A stretch of DNA of 64,000 bases from Thermoplasmata archaeon (GCA_021802125.1 JAKAAX010000001.1:186001-250000); one strand, 5' to 3'. Shown: positions 51,463 through 59,937, numbered from the stretch's first letter. The notes: a model not told the origin generated them from the sequence alone. A program made the numbers and translations.

Positions 51463-52755
51463 ATGTGCGAACACTGCGCCTCCGATCCCGAATGCCGCCA
51501 CCCGGTCTGCTCCGCGAAGGGGTCGAGCTGCTCCTGCTCGCTCCAGGGCCCCGCGCAGTGTCCGACGTGCGGACACCCCTGCCTCGACTGGTGGTGGGGG
51601 ATGGGGATCGTCGGCGCGCCGGACTGGGTCTCGGACTTCCTCGGCGGGCAGGGGTCCGAGAGCCCCGGGTTCGAGAGGTACCCGGCGACCCGGGCCCAGC
51701 TCCTCGGCGCATGGAAGGAGAGGATGGAGGATATCCTCTCGGACGGCGAGGTCACTCTGGACGACCCGCGCTGGCTGGAGACCCACCTGCCGGAGGGAAC
51801 GTATCACGACCCTGGGGAGGTCTTCCTCGCGGTCAACCCGGTCCTTGCGTGCCCGGCGCTCGACCCTTCGAAGTGGGTCGTGCGCCTGCCCGTGACCGCC
51901 CTCGCGGCGGGGTCGCGGCTCCAAGTGCCCCAGGGGGCGGCCGCCATCCTTGTCGACAGGAACGGCCAGCCGCTGGAAGTCTTCCCGGCGGGAGAACATG
52001 TCCTCTCCGCGACGACCGCTCCGAAGGCGGCCGCGGCCTCGCGGCGCCCGGCTCCGGGCACCACGCGGTACAGCCTCGCGGCGACGCCGCTGTTCTGCTA
52101 CCTGGGCGACCTCGAGGGCAAGGTCCAGCACTCCGCGCGTCCTCCCCCGATCCCTCCGCCGATGTTCTCCGCCACGGTCCGGTTCTGGATCGCGGACCCC
52201 TCGAAGCTCGCCGCGACCCCCGCGGTGAAGGTCCTGGAGAGCTCCACTCCCCAGCCCCAGCAGCTGCTCAGCAGCGTCGTTCAGACGAAGCTCCAGGGAC
52301 TGGACGCTCCCACCCTCGGCGACCACGGCAAGCTCGAGACCCTCCTGCGCTCCTGGCTCGCGGAGGCGGGCCTCGGCGTACGGTCCATCGCCTTCGACGC
52401 GGGGGGATACGGAGGGATGCCGGCGTCGTTCGCGGCGGGCCGCCCGGGGTCGGCTCCCGGCGCCGTGGGAGGCATGCCGCCCGGGATGCCCCCGGGGATT
52501 CCCCCCGAGGCGCTCGCGAGGATGCCTCCAGAGGCCCGTGCGATGTTCGAGGCCAGGATGAAGGCCGCCATGGCCGCCCACGCCGCGGCGACCGCCCGCG
52601 CTGGGAGCGGTGCGGGGACCGCCCCCTCGGGAGGAGCACCGGGGCCGTCCACGGGCCTTCCGCCCGGGCTCGTCCTCTGCCCGAACTGTCGCAGGCCGAA
52701 CCCGGCGACGTTCGCCTCCTGTGTCGCGTGTGGCAGGCCCCTGAAGGGCCCCTGA
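51463..52755 (+). CDS. SPFH/YdjI-like protein with N-terminal Cys cluster and C-terminal zinc ribbon
   Basis: 430 residues. The first 45 residues hold ten cysteines and two histidines (CEHC, CRHPVCS, CSCSLQG, CPTCGHPC). A following linker leads to an SPFH-like core (VPQGAAAILVDRNGQPLEVF, AGEHVLSATTAPK, about 160-330), the pattern of YdjI-type virion-core-like SPFH proteins. Then comes a Gly/Pro/Met repeat (GGMPPGMPPGIPPEALARM) and a final zinc ribbon (CPNCRRPNPATFASCVACGRPL). There is no membrane segment. It may be a scaffold at the membrane or on other proteins. A TATA-like ACGATTAACCG lies at 51390-51400. Confidence 0.72.
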   Translation: MCEHCASDPECRHPVCSAKGSSCSCSLQGPAQCPTCGHPCLDWWWGMGIVGAPDWVSDFLGGQGSESPGFERYPATRAQLLGAWKERMEDILSDGEVTLDDPRWLETHLPEGTYHDPGEVFLAVNPVLACPALDPSKWVVRLPVTALAAGSRLQVPQGAAAILVDRNGQPLEVFPAGEHVLSATTAPKAAAASRRPAPGTTRYSLAATPLFCYLGDLEGKVQHSARPPPIPPPMFSATVRFWIADPSKLAATPAVKVLESSTPQPQQLLSSVVQTKLQGLDAPTLGDHGKLETLLRSWLAEAGLGVRSIAFDAGGYGGMPASFAAGRPGSAPGAVGGMPPGMPPGIPPEALARMPPEARAMFEARMKAAMAAHAAATARAGSGAGTAPSGGAPGPSTGLPPGLVLCPNCRRPNPATFASCVACGRPLKGP

Positions 52756-53056
52756 ACCGGGGTCCTCCGAGAACGGGAGGGAGGAGAGGGCGCCGGCACG
52801 CGGGCCCGCTCGACCGCGTCCGGGTCCGAGTCGCGTTCGACCCGTGTGAGGTCGAGGGCTCCAAATACTCCCGAGACCATTCTTGCTCAAGGATGTCGCG
52901 GGGCCGCGCCATGCGCGCGGTGCGCGTCAGCCTGTGGTCGCGATCTCTCGAGAACCTTCGGGCGTCGCGCCGCGCGCCCTGGGAACGCTTGCATCCTCAC
53001 TCCCTTAAGTAACATCATCTTACGGTCCACCTGGGCGGATAGGTCCCAAGAGACGA
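52756..53056. other. Intergenic region with two promoter-like elements
   Basis: 301 bases. Two A/T-rich boxes stand out: CCAAATACTC at 52861-52870 and CTTAAGTAAC at 53004-53013. The second probably serves the 980-residue protein at 53057. The first has no large gene behind it and points at the short ORF or RNA listed next. Confidence 0.45.
52893..53012 (+). CDS. Possible leaderless small gene (39 residues) or small RNA
   Basis: An ATG lies 22 bases after a TATA-like box (CCAAATACTC), the spacing expected for a leaderless archaeal transcript. The ORF encodes a 39-residue Arg-rich peptide (MSRGRAMRAVRVSLWSRSL...) with no recognisable family, ending at 53012 within the next promoter. Arg richness is also what random GC-rich DNA gives, so the transcript may instead be non-coding, or the box may be fortuitous. 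Confidence 0.25.
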   Translation: MSRGRAMRAVRVSLWSRSLENLRASRRAPWERLHPHSLK

Positions 53057-55999
53057 ATGGCGAAGCGGAAGACCACCTCACGAAGGCTTCCCGCGGCCCC
53101 GTCCGGGCCCGTGGAGGGCTCCTGGGGGTCCTCGCCAGGCTCCGCTTCCTCCGGCAGTGGAACGGACGCCTCCCACGCCGACGGCTCGGGGGCCGCGCCC
53201 CACGAGACCGCCCCGCCGAAGAGCGGGCGACGCGGCCGCTCGACCGTTCCCACGGTGGTGGACATGGGGCGGGCCCGGGCCGAGGCCCTCTTCCAGCTCC
53301 GCCTGGGACGCCAGGCCCTCGCCTTCGGGTTCATCGTCGGCCTCCTGCTCATCGTCGACTCCGCGATCGCCCTCTTCGTCGGGTCCTCCGCCCTCTCGAC
53401 GGTGGGTCAGGTCGGGGCCTTCCTGGACTCCGTCATCACCAACCAGCTGCCCCTCGCGCTCCCTCTGGCCGCCGCCCTCTTCCTCTCCGCGGCGGTGTTC
53501 ATCGAGAAGTACGACACCTACGGGTTCTGGCCGTTCGAGGACCACTTCGCGATCACCGTGGCCGCGCTCGGCCTCTCGATCGCCCTGACCGCGATCTACG
53601 CCTTCCATTTCACCGGAAAGAAGCCCGACCTGCTGGTCTCCCTCTCGGGAGTGATCTACATCCTCGTGCTGATCGCCCTCAGCCTGGGGATGGTCTCGCT
53701 GGGGACCACCTGGCGCGGCTGGCCCTACCGGAAGATCTTCAGCGTCGGCATGGCCATCCTGCCGCCGGTCCTGGCCATCCCCCTCTCCTTCTCCCTGGCC
53801 CCCATCAACAACGTAGGGGCGCTCGGATCTCGAGGGGGCGCCTTCAACCTGGCGCTCTCGATCACCTTCAGCTTCGCCGCGTTCCTCTACACGGCGAGCG
53901 GTGCGCAGCTCCACCTGATGGCGAGCGCCACCCGTGCCCAGGAGCGCGAGGTCGTCGCCGGCAGCCACGAGAAGCTCTTCGCCCTCTCCCAGGAGCTCGC
54001 CACCCGCAACGAGGCGGCGATGTTCCGGGAGGAGGCGCTCTCCCGACGCGAGGCGGACGTCGAGGCCCAGGAGGGGACGCTCGTCGAGCGCGCCCGGTTC
54101 CTCGAGGACCGCCGCCAGGAGCTCGAGACCCTGGACAAGCACCTGCGGGGGAAGAGCGACGAGGTGGGGGCCCGCGAGCAGGCGCTGCTCCCCCGGGCCG
54201 CCGAGGTGACCGCGTCCGAGGCCTCGCTCAAAGAAAGGAACGCTCAGATCGCCGCCCGGGAGCACGAGATGCAGACCGGGTTCCAGAGGCTCGGCGACCG
54301 CGAGAAGAACCTCTTGGACCGGGAGCAGGCGGTCCGCCAGAAGGAGCTCGAGGTCCAGAACCGCCAGGCGGAGGTCGCCCGGCAAGAGGCCCAGGCCCGC
54401 GTCGTGGACCAGACCGCGCAGGGACGTTTGCACGAGGCCGAGGCGCGCTTCGCCGCGGCCACCGCGAAGGAAGCCGAGGTCCGCTCCAAGGAGTCCTCCC
54501 TGGTCCTGCCGCCGGACGCCCGTTCGCGCGTCCAGGCGAAGGACGCCGAGATCTCCCGGAGGGAGGCCGCGATCGAGGCCCAACGCGCCGAGGTCTCCGA
54601 CCGCGTCAACGCGGCCGGCCAGAAGGAGCAGGCCGTCGAACGCCGCCGGCTCGAGCTCCAGCAGGTGGCCTCCACGATCCTCGAGCGGGAGAAGGGGGTC
54701 GCCAACCGCGAGGCGGCGCTCTCGGCCAAGGAGAAGCAGTACGAGGTCGAGCTCGACCTCCTCAAGGGCGCGACGAAGCGTCACGAAGAGGAGATCCGGA
54801 AGTACTTCGACGCGACGAAGAAGAGCACGCTCGTCGAGAGCCAGTCGAGCCTGATGCTGAACCAGCTGAAGGACCGCGAGACGAGCGCGACCCTGCGTGA
54901 GCAGAAGCTCCAGGAGCGCGAGCGGGAGGTCCAGCAGCGCCGGGAGGAGGCCGAACGCATGACGCAGGAAGCCTCCGCCCAGAAGCGCGCCGTGGAGGCC
55001 CAGCTCGCCGACCTCCGGGTCCGCAGCGCCCGTCTGGAGGAGACCACCGCGCGGCTCGCCCCCTCGCGCGCCGAGGCGGACACGGCGATCTCCCAGGCGC
55101 TACGGGACCGCGAGAAGGCGCTGGAGCTCCGGGAGCGCCAGCTGGGAGACCGCGAGCAGAAGCTCCGCGCCCAGCAGTACGAGCGCGAGCGCCAGGGTGC
55201 CGCCGCCGCCCCAGCCGAGGAGGCCGGGGGCATGGTCTCGATCGGCCCCACGCCTTCGGTGACGCGGCCGGGAAAGGTGTCGACGGGCACGCCACGCCTG
55301 GACGACCTGCTGCTCGGCGGTTTCCCCGAACGCGCCCAGGTGGGGTTCGTCGGCCCGTCCTTCGTGGGCAAGGAGGTGGCGATCTACGCCTTCCTGGCCG
55401 AAGGGCTGAGGAAGGGCGAGGGGGCCATCATCGTCACCACGAGCCGTTCGCCTTCGGAGACCGCCAAGGAGCTGGGCGTGCTCGTCCCGTCTCTGATGGA
55501 GTACGAGGGCGCGGGTCGGCTCGTATGGGTCGACGCCTCCAACCCGGCCGGCGTCGCAGGGACGGACTCGAGGGCTGCGCGCGGGAGCACGGTCAAGGGC
55601 CCGGCCGACATGGTCGGGATCCTGCAGGCGATCTCCCGGCACGCCGCGGACATGGAGAAGGCCAAGACCGGCTTCCGTGTGGCCTTCCTGACGCTCTCCG
55701 CCTGCATCACGCAGACCGACGAGAAGGGCGCCGCGGCCTTCGTCCAGAACGTCCTGGGGATCCTGCGCCCGAAGGGGAGCCTCGGCGCCTACAGCGTGGA
55801 CCGTGGGATGCACAGCGAGCAGCAGGTCCAGGGGATCGTCTCGCAGATGGACGGCGCGGTCCAGTTCCAGACCGAGCGGGGCAAGACCCAGTTGCAGATC
55901 CTGGGGTTGGGCGACGTCCAGTCCCGGCAGTGGGTCGACTACCGCTTCACGCAGAGGTCGATCCAGCTCGGGAGCTTCTCGCTCGAGCGCATCCGATAG
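53057..55999 (+). CDS. Membrane protein with giant coiled coil and KaiC/RecA-like domain
   Basis: 980 residues. A Ser/Gly-rich first 65 residues leads to about six TM segments (LAFGFIVGLLLIVDSAIALF; LPLALPLAAALFLSAAVFI; ITVAALGLSIALTAIYAF; VIYILVLIALSLGMVSL and two more up to about 285). Residues about 295-735 are one long charged coiled coil (repeated EREV, QKELEVQNRQAEV, EAALSAKEKQYEVE). From about 745 a KaiC-like domain begins (VSTGTPRLDDLLLGGFPERAQV), but its Walker A is GPSFVGKEV (Glu for Ser/Thr) and the Walker B strand VAFLTLSACIT lacks the Asp. It may act as a membrane-anchored, non-hydrolysing scaffold. I do not recognise this architecture. Confidence 0.82.
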   Translation: MAKRKTTSRRLPAAPSGPVEGSWGSSPGSASSGSGTDASHADGSGAAPHETAPPKSGRRGRSTVPTVVDMGRARAEALFQLRLGRQALAFGFIVGLLLIVDSAIALFVGSSALSTVGQVGAFLDSVITNQLPLALPLAAALFLSAAVFIEKYDTYGFWPFEDHFAITVAALGLSIALTAIYAFHFTGKKPDLLVSLSGVIYILVLIALSLGMVSLGTTWRGWPYRKIFSVGMAILPPVLAIPLSFSLAPINNVGALGSRGGAFNLALSITFSFAAFLYTASGAQLHLMASATRAQEREVVAGSHEKLFALSQELATRNEAAMFREEALSRREADVEAQEGTLVERARFLEDRRQELETLDKHLRGKSDEVGAREQALLPRAAEVTASEASLKERNAQIAAREHEMQTGFQRLGDREKNLLDREQAVRQKELEVQNRQAEVARQEAQARVVDQTAQGRLHEAEARFAAATAKEAEVRSKESSLVLPPDARSRVQAKDAEISRREAAIEAQRAEVSDRVNAAGQKEQAVERRRLELQQVASTILEREKGVANREAALSAKEKQYEVELDLLKGATKRHEEEIRKYFDATKKSTLVESQSSLMLNQLKDRETSATLREQKLQEREREVQQRREEAERMTQEASAQKRAVEAQLADLRVRSARLEETTARLAPSRAEADTAISQALRDREKALELRERQLGDREQKLRAQQYERERQGAAAAPAEEAGGMVSIGPTPSVTRPGKVSTGTPRLDDLLLGGFPERAQVGFVGPSFVGKEVAIYAFLAEGLRKGEGAIIVTTSRSPSETAKELGVLVPSLMEYEGAGRLVWVDASNPAGVAGTDSRAARGSTVKGPADMVGILQAISRHAADMEKAKTGFRVAFLTLSACITQTDEKGAAAFVQNVLGILRPKGSLGAYSVDRGMHSEQQVQGIVSQMDGAVQFQTERGKTQLQILGLGDVQSRQWVDYRFTQRSIQLGSFSLERIR

Positions 56000-56134
56000 T
56001 CCCGTAGGACACGCGGACGGGGGACCACGCCGTCCCCTAAGCACGGGCGGCCGGGCTCTCCCCGTCTTCCGACCACTGTCGCGGGGGAACCGGAAAGCGC
56101 CTTGAGCGCCGGTTCGCGCTGTCGTTCGGAACGA

Positions 56135-56830
56135 ATGACCGCCGCATCCGTGGACCGAGAGAGCTTCCCCACCCGCTTCGCACGGGAGGTCTGGAGGCTC
56201 GGCCGTCCCTTGCTCCCCTTCGTGGCGGTCTTCCTCCTGCTCGACCTGGGGTGGGCGACGCTGGTGAACTTCCTCGCCGGGGCGGTCCACGTCCAGTCCC
56301 ACGCGGCGTCCCATCCGGGCCAAGCCGACGCGGTCGACGCGGTGTGGCACCTGGCCACCGGGCTCATCGTGGCCATTCCCGCACGCGACCGGCGCCTCTA
56401 CCTGCTGGCCCCCGCCCTATCCCTCGGCCTGGACGTCGACCATGTCTTCGGGCTGGTCGTCCCGGCCGCGGTCTCCCGGCCCTCCCACACCCTTCTCTTC
56501 GTGGCTTTGGCCGTCGTGGTCGCCCTCGCCTGGAAAGGGAGCTGGATGGCCTTCGGCGTCGGCGGCGCGGTCCTCACCCACCTCGCGGTGGACGGAGGGA
56601 GCCTGCCGCTCCTGGCGCCCGTCGTGTTCTCCCGCTGGACCCTCTCCCCCGTGGTCGAGGGCGTCTTGGTCGTCTTTGCGGGAGGGCTCTTCCTCCTTGC
56701 GCTCGGCCGCCACGACAAGCGGATCCGGGACCCCCGCGCCTGGGTGGAGCTCGGGATCATTGCGGTCCTTCTCGCGATCTTCCTAGCGCTCGTGGGCCCC
56801 CTGACCTGGTACTCGCTCCTGAGCGGCTGA
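56135..56830 (+). CDS. YdjM/DUF457-like membrane-bound metal-dependent hydrolase
   Basis: 231 residues from the ATG at 56135 (a TTG at 56102 is a weaker option). It has about six hydrophobic segments with conserved polar residues placed as in the YdjM family: VWHLATGLIVAIPA, LGLDVDHVFGLV, SRPSHTLLFVALAVV and VLTHLAVDGGSLPLL, giving a set of His/Asp ligands for a metal inside the membrane. Family members have been linked to membrane stress and lipid changes, but no reaction is established. It precedes the channel gene by 89 bases. Confidence 0.78.
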   Translation: MTAASVDRESFPTRFAREVWRLGRPLLPFVAVFLLLDLGWATLVNFLAGAVHVQSHAASHPGQADAVDAVWHLATGLIVAIPARDRRLYLLAPALSLGLDVDHVFGLVVPAAVSRPSHTLLFVALAVVVALAWKGSWMAFGVGGAVLTHLAVDGGSLPLLAPVVFSRWTLSPVVEGVLVVFAGGLFLLALGRHDKRIRDPRAWVELGIIAVLLAIFLALVGPLTWYSLLSG

Positions 56831-56919
56831 TCCTCTCAGGGCGGGAGGTCTCGGGCGTGGGCGCGACCCGGGCCCTCCCCGGGGCAACTCTCTTAGGCGA
56901 AGGGATTTCGAGGGCTGTC

Positions 56920-58170
56920 GTGATCAACCCCCTCCGACCTCGCGGTGGTGGCCTACGGAGCTCGAGCCGCGCCGCGGCAAGGATCACCGAGCTGGGGGTG
57001 GCCGCCGCAGCCGCGCGCGCGAACTCCCCGGAAGCGCTCTCGGGGGCTTCGCTGACTCCGCAGGAGGAGGTCAAGAAGAAAGCCGGGCGAAGGGTCTACC
57101 GGAAGACCGACATCCTCCTCTACGCACCGGGAGCGGTCCTGCGTCATCTCTGGGTGCAGCTCGTCGTGCTGCTGGCGATGTTCTTCTCCTCCGCCGTGCT
57201 GTTCTATGTCGAGCGCGTCCAACTGCAGAACCCCACGATGGACTTCGTAGGCGCCCTCCTGGCCTCGGTCTCGACCATCACCACGATCGGGATCTACGCT
57301 CCCCCGAACCTGGTCCTTCTGCCGGACAACGTGAAGGTCGCCTTCATCATCATCTTCCTGGTCAGCGTGGGGGCTGCCGCGAGCATCGTGCAGACGGTCA
57401 TGTCGCAAATGGTGAACCGAGAGCTCTGGACCGAGGAGGTCCTGAGGAAGGAGGTGGAGAAGATGAAGGACCATGTCATCGTCATGGGCCACTCCTACCT
57501 GGGCCAGTACGTCGGCCAGAAGCTCCAGGACATGGACGTCCCGTACGTCGTGGTCGTCCGCCACGACCAGGACCTGGTCCGGCTGCGCAACCAGGGGGTC
57601 CCCGCTTTCGCGAGCACGGTCGCGGAGTTCCACAGGGCCCTCGAGGAGGTCGGGGTCCGCAGGGCCTCGACGATGATCTGCACCTTCGAAGAGGACCCGG
57701 ACAACCTCATCGCGATCCTCTACGCGAACAAGGTCCATCCGGAGCTGCGCATCATCACCGTGGTCCACGACAGCGACCTCGTCCCCTCGGCCAAGATGGC
57801 GGGGGCTGACGTCGTCGTCCCTACCGCCAACATCCTCGGGGACCTCCTGGGGCTCTCCGCGGTCTCCAGGGAGGTCGCCGGCGTCATCCTCTCCTCGAAG
57901 GTCCCGGGGCGCTACCTGGCCGAGTTCGAGGTGCCCAAGGGCCACGACATCACCTTCGCCCGCCTGAACGCGCTCGCCCCTGTCCTGCTCGTGATGCAGG
58001 ATGGCAAGATGCTCAGCAACCCCCACGACGATTTCGTGATCCGCGCGGGGAGCACGGCCTTCGTCCTCACGAGCGCGGAGGCGATCCACCGGGTCCGCCA
58101 CGCGCTCGGCACCGGGCCGGTGAGCTCGGGGAGCGACGACCACTCGGCCAAGTCCGTCGGGCTCGGGTGA
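56920..58170 (+). CDS. Two-TM potassium-channel-like protein with TrkA (RCK) domains
   Basis: 416 residues from the GTG at 56920 (a GTG at 56998 is an alternative). The layout is TM1 (LVVLLAMFFSSAVLFYVERV), a pore helix and loop (GALLASVSTITTIGIYAPP), TM2 (VKVAFIIIFLVSVGAAASIV), then a TrkA-N Rossmann domain (DHVIVMGHSYLGQYVGQKL, VVRHDQDLVRLRNQGV, TMICTFEEDPDNLIAIL). A TrkA-C domain follows (LAEFEVPKGHDITFARLN). The MthK-type plan is clear, but the selectivity filter reads TTIGIYAPP rather than TVGYGD. A TATA-like TCTCTTAGG lies about 25-30 bases before the GTG. Confidence 0.85.
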   Translation: MINPLRPRGGGLRSSSRAAARITELGVAAAAARANSPEALSGASLTPQEEVKKKAGRRVYRKTDILLYAPGAVLRHLWVQLVVLLAMFFSSAVLFYVERVQLQNPTMDFVGALLASVSTITTIGIYAPPNLVLLPDNVKVAFIIIFLVSVGAAASIVQTVMSQMVNRELWTEEVLRKEVEKMKDHVIVMGHSYLGQYVGQKLQDMDVPYVVVVRHDQDLVRLRNQGVPAFASTVAEFHRALEEVGVRRASTMICTFEEDPDNLIAILYANKVHPELRIITVVHDSDLVPSAKMAGADVVVPTANILGDLLGLSAVSREVAGVILSSKVPGRYLAEFEVPKGHDITFARLNALAPVLLVMQDGKMLSNPHDDFVIRAGSTAFVLTSAEAIHRVRHALGTGPVSSGSDDHSAKSVGLG

Positions 58171-58212
58171 GGGCCCCCGAGCGGCCCTCCCTCGCCCTCG
58201 CCGAGACGGAAA

Positions 58213-58225
58213 CCGTTATGAACGG
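58213..58225 (+). promoter_or_regulatory. Palindromic TATA-like element before rps17e
   Basis: CCGTT-atg-AACGG is a perfect inverted repeat containing the A/T-rich GTTATGAA, 22-34 bases before the S17e ATG. It may be the TATA box, a binding site, or both. Confidence 0.4.
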
Positions 58226-58246
58226 GTCGAAAGTGGGCGGCCGCGC

Positions 58247-58480
58247 ATGGGAAACATCCGCCAAACGTACATCAAGCGCGTCGCCATCGAGCTGGTGAAG
58301 CTCCACCCCGACGCGTTCACGGCGGACTACAAGCACAACCACGCGAAGGTCCTGGAGCTCACGGACCTGGTCGAGAAGGGGCCCACGGGTGTGGACCGGG
58401 TGAAGTTCAAGAAGCTCGCCAACCGCATCGCCGGGTACGTGACGCGGTACTACAAGCGCCAGAAGCGCGTGGTCGCCTAG
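58247..58480 (+). CDS. rps17e: Small ribosomal subunit protein S17e
   Basis: 77 residues. MGNIRQTYIKRVAIELVKLH, then FTADYKHNHAKVLELTDL and KFKKLANRIAGYVTRYYKRQ match archaeal eS17 over the full length. It is a 30S protein present only in archaea and eukaryotes. It stands alone on the plus strand with its own promoter-like element and is convergent with the aIF6 operon. Confidence 0.95.
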   Translation: MGNIRQTYIKRVAIELVKLHPDAFTADYKHNHAKVLELTDLVEKGPTGVDRVKFKKLANRIAGYVTRYYKRQKRVVA

Positions 58481-58758
58481 GCGGCTCGCCCCGCCGGGCG
58501 GCCGGGAACGGTCGAAGACGTCCCGGTGGCACGCCGCGCAGTTCGGGGCTCCAGCATCAGGGGGCGGTAGCCTTCGGGCCGCGAAATGACCCTGAAGGGC
58601 CTCCACGAACCCCCGGAAGGGGCGACGACGTGCCGGGCGACCCTGGTTCCGAGACGAGCCCCCATCCTCGCCCCGAAGGCAGGGTTCTCGAGATCACGAT
58701 CTGAGAGCGTGGGGATCGAGCCCACTCCTGCGCCCGGCGATCGGGGAGGCTCGCCCGT
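58481..58758. other. Structured spacer between convergent rps17e and eif6
   Basis: 278 bases. A perfect 8-bp stem (GCCGGGCG at 58632-58639 with CGCCCGGC at 58731-58738) encloses about 90 bases. Inside it, GTGGG and CCCAC form a 5-bp arm with a 7-base loop reading CTCGATC on the minus strand, like a tRNA T-arm. No matching acceptor or anticodon arm was found. An 82-codon minus frame here has a lower third-position GC than neighbouring genes and is probably not coding. Confidence 0.4.
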
Positions 58759-59424
58759 TCAGTCGAAGATGCGCAGGCCTTCCTGGATGTGGACGACCTC
58801 AACGGGCGTGGTCGGGTCTCCGACCAGGACCCCGCGAGAGTTCGCGACGATGCACGCTCCGACCAGCGGCACCCCGAAGTTCGCCGTGGAACGGTGGACC
58901 GGGACCCCGAGCGCCTGCTCGAGGACCTCGACCTCCTTCGGGGTGGCCCGGGGGTGGACGACGGTGCCGCGGTCCGTGGTCACGGCGGCCATGGCCACCG
59001 TCCCCAGCCCCGCGACGGTCGAGGGGACGACCGGGACCCCGAGGGCCTCGGAGAGGCGGCGCCGCTGGTCCGGGGTGAAATCCGGGTGGCAGACGGCCCC
59101 CTTGTTGTTGGCGAGAATGATGTTCCCGAGGGCGTTCAGCCGGCTCCTCAGGATGGTGACGTTCAGGTGCTCTTCGAGGTGGCTGCGCTCCGGCGGCGTC
59201 AGCTCCTCCGAAAGCACCGCCCCGCGGTCGTTGAGCGCGAGCAGGGAGCCGACCAACTCGGTGTCCCCGACGCGGCTCCGAATGACCTTCACACCGAGCG
59301 TGTGCTCGCTCGCCCGGACGAGCTCGCCCGGGCAGGAGGGAGGCGCGACGGCGAGCTTCTCTCCCACGCGGAGGTAGACCCCGAGATAGGGGCTGCCAGA
59401 GTACGAGGCCTTGCCGACCGGCAA
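58759..59424 (-). CDS. eif6: Translation initiation factor aIF6
   Basis: 221 residues with the five-fold beta-alpha repeat of IF6 (GVYLRVGEKLAVAPPSC, RSRVGDTELVGSLLALNDRG, RSRLNALGNIILANNKG, PSTVAGLGTVAMAAVTTDRG and RSTANFGVPLVGACIVANSRG). It binds the 50S subunit and blocks subunit joining until released with the help of SBDS, whose gene is also in this window. It is the last recognised gene of the S19e-PDCD5-L39e-L31e-aIF6 cluster. Confidence 0.95.
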   Translation of the reverse strand: MPVGKASYSGSPYLGVYLRVGEKLAVAPPSCPGELVRASEHTLGVKVIRSRVGDTELVGSLLALNDRGAVLSEELTPPERSHLEEHLNVTILRSRLNALGNIILANNKGAVCHPDFTPDQRRRLSEALGVPVVPSTVAGLGTVAMAAVTTDRGTVVHPRATPKEVEVLEQALGVPVHRSTANFGVPLVGACIVANSRGVLVGDPTTPVEVVHIQEGLRIFD

Positions 59425-59457
59425 ACTGAGCCCTGCCCCCGGGGAGGTGGGACCTCC

Positions 59458-59754
59458 CTAGCTCTCGTCCTCGGCCAGGTCGACCTCAACGAGGCCGTCC
59501 TCGAACCGGATCGCCTTCACGCGCACCTTCGAGGGGACGTGCGCGATGGAACGCTCCCAGAGGAACTCGTTGAGACGAGGGTCGATCCAGATGTCCTTCA
59601 TCTCGCCCTTCATGTGGCGGACCATGAAGCGCTTGATCGTCAGGATGGAGTGGCTCGCGCGCTCCCGGCGCGGCGGGGCGTGCTGGCTCGCACGGAGCGG
59701 CACGATGAACTCTCGCTCGAGCTCCTCGATACGGGTCTTCTCTTCCTTCGCCAT
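59458..59754 (-). CDS. rpl31e: Large ribosomal subunit protein L31e
   Basis: 98 residues. EREFIVPLRASQHAPPRRER, ILTIKRFMVRHMKGEMKDIW, IDPRLNEFLWERS and VPSKVRVKAIRFEDGLVEVD match archaeal eL31 along its length. It lies near the peptide exit tunnel of the 50S subunit. The gene follows L39e by 24 bases and precedes eif6 by 33. Confidence 0.95.
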   Translation of the reverse strand: MAKEEKTRIEELEREFIVPLRASQHAPPRRERASHSILTIKRFMVRHMKGEMKDIWIDPRLNEFLWERSIAHVPSKVRVKAIRFEDGLVEVDLAEDES

Positions 59755-59778
59755 GTCCGACCGACCTTGCCTCCGCCC

Positions 59779-59937
59779 CTAGAGCTGCATGTGGCCCCGG
59801 CGCCAGCTGCGACGCTTCGGGTGCTTCGTGAATCGGCGGGAGGTCCTCTGCATGACCCAGGCGGGGACTCGACGGTTCTGTTTGACCGCACGGAGGAGCC
59901 GAAGCTTCCGTGCGAAGGGCTTGTGACGGCTCGCCAT
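59779..59937 (-). CDS. rpl39e: Large ribosomal subunit protein L39e
   Basis: 52 residues, [20 protein letters not shown] onward, with the family core [16 protein letters not shown] and the C-terminal [11 protein letters not shown]. eL39 lines the peptide exit tunnel. It is normally 50-51 residues, so the length fits. A clear TATA box precedes it, so it may head its own L39e-L31e-aIF6 transcript. Confidence 0.95.
   Translation of the reverse strand: MASRHKPFARKLRLLRAVKQNRRVPAWVMQRTSRRFTKHPKRRSWRRGHMQL

Noticed and set aside
58477..58725. 82-codon minus-strand frame after eif6
   Set aside because: Starts only at GTG, overlaps the structured spacer, has lower third-position GC than neighbouring genes and matches no ribosomal protein expected there such as L18Ae.
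58640..58735. Possible tRNA gene on the minus strand (T-arm-like GTGGG-CTCGATC-CCCAC)
   Set aside because: The 3' side would require an acceptor strand TGAGAGC upstream, which is absent. No D-arm or anticodon arm can be drawn on either strand, nor a permuted version downstream.
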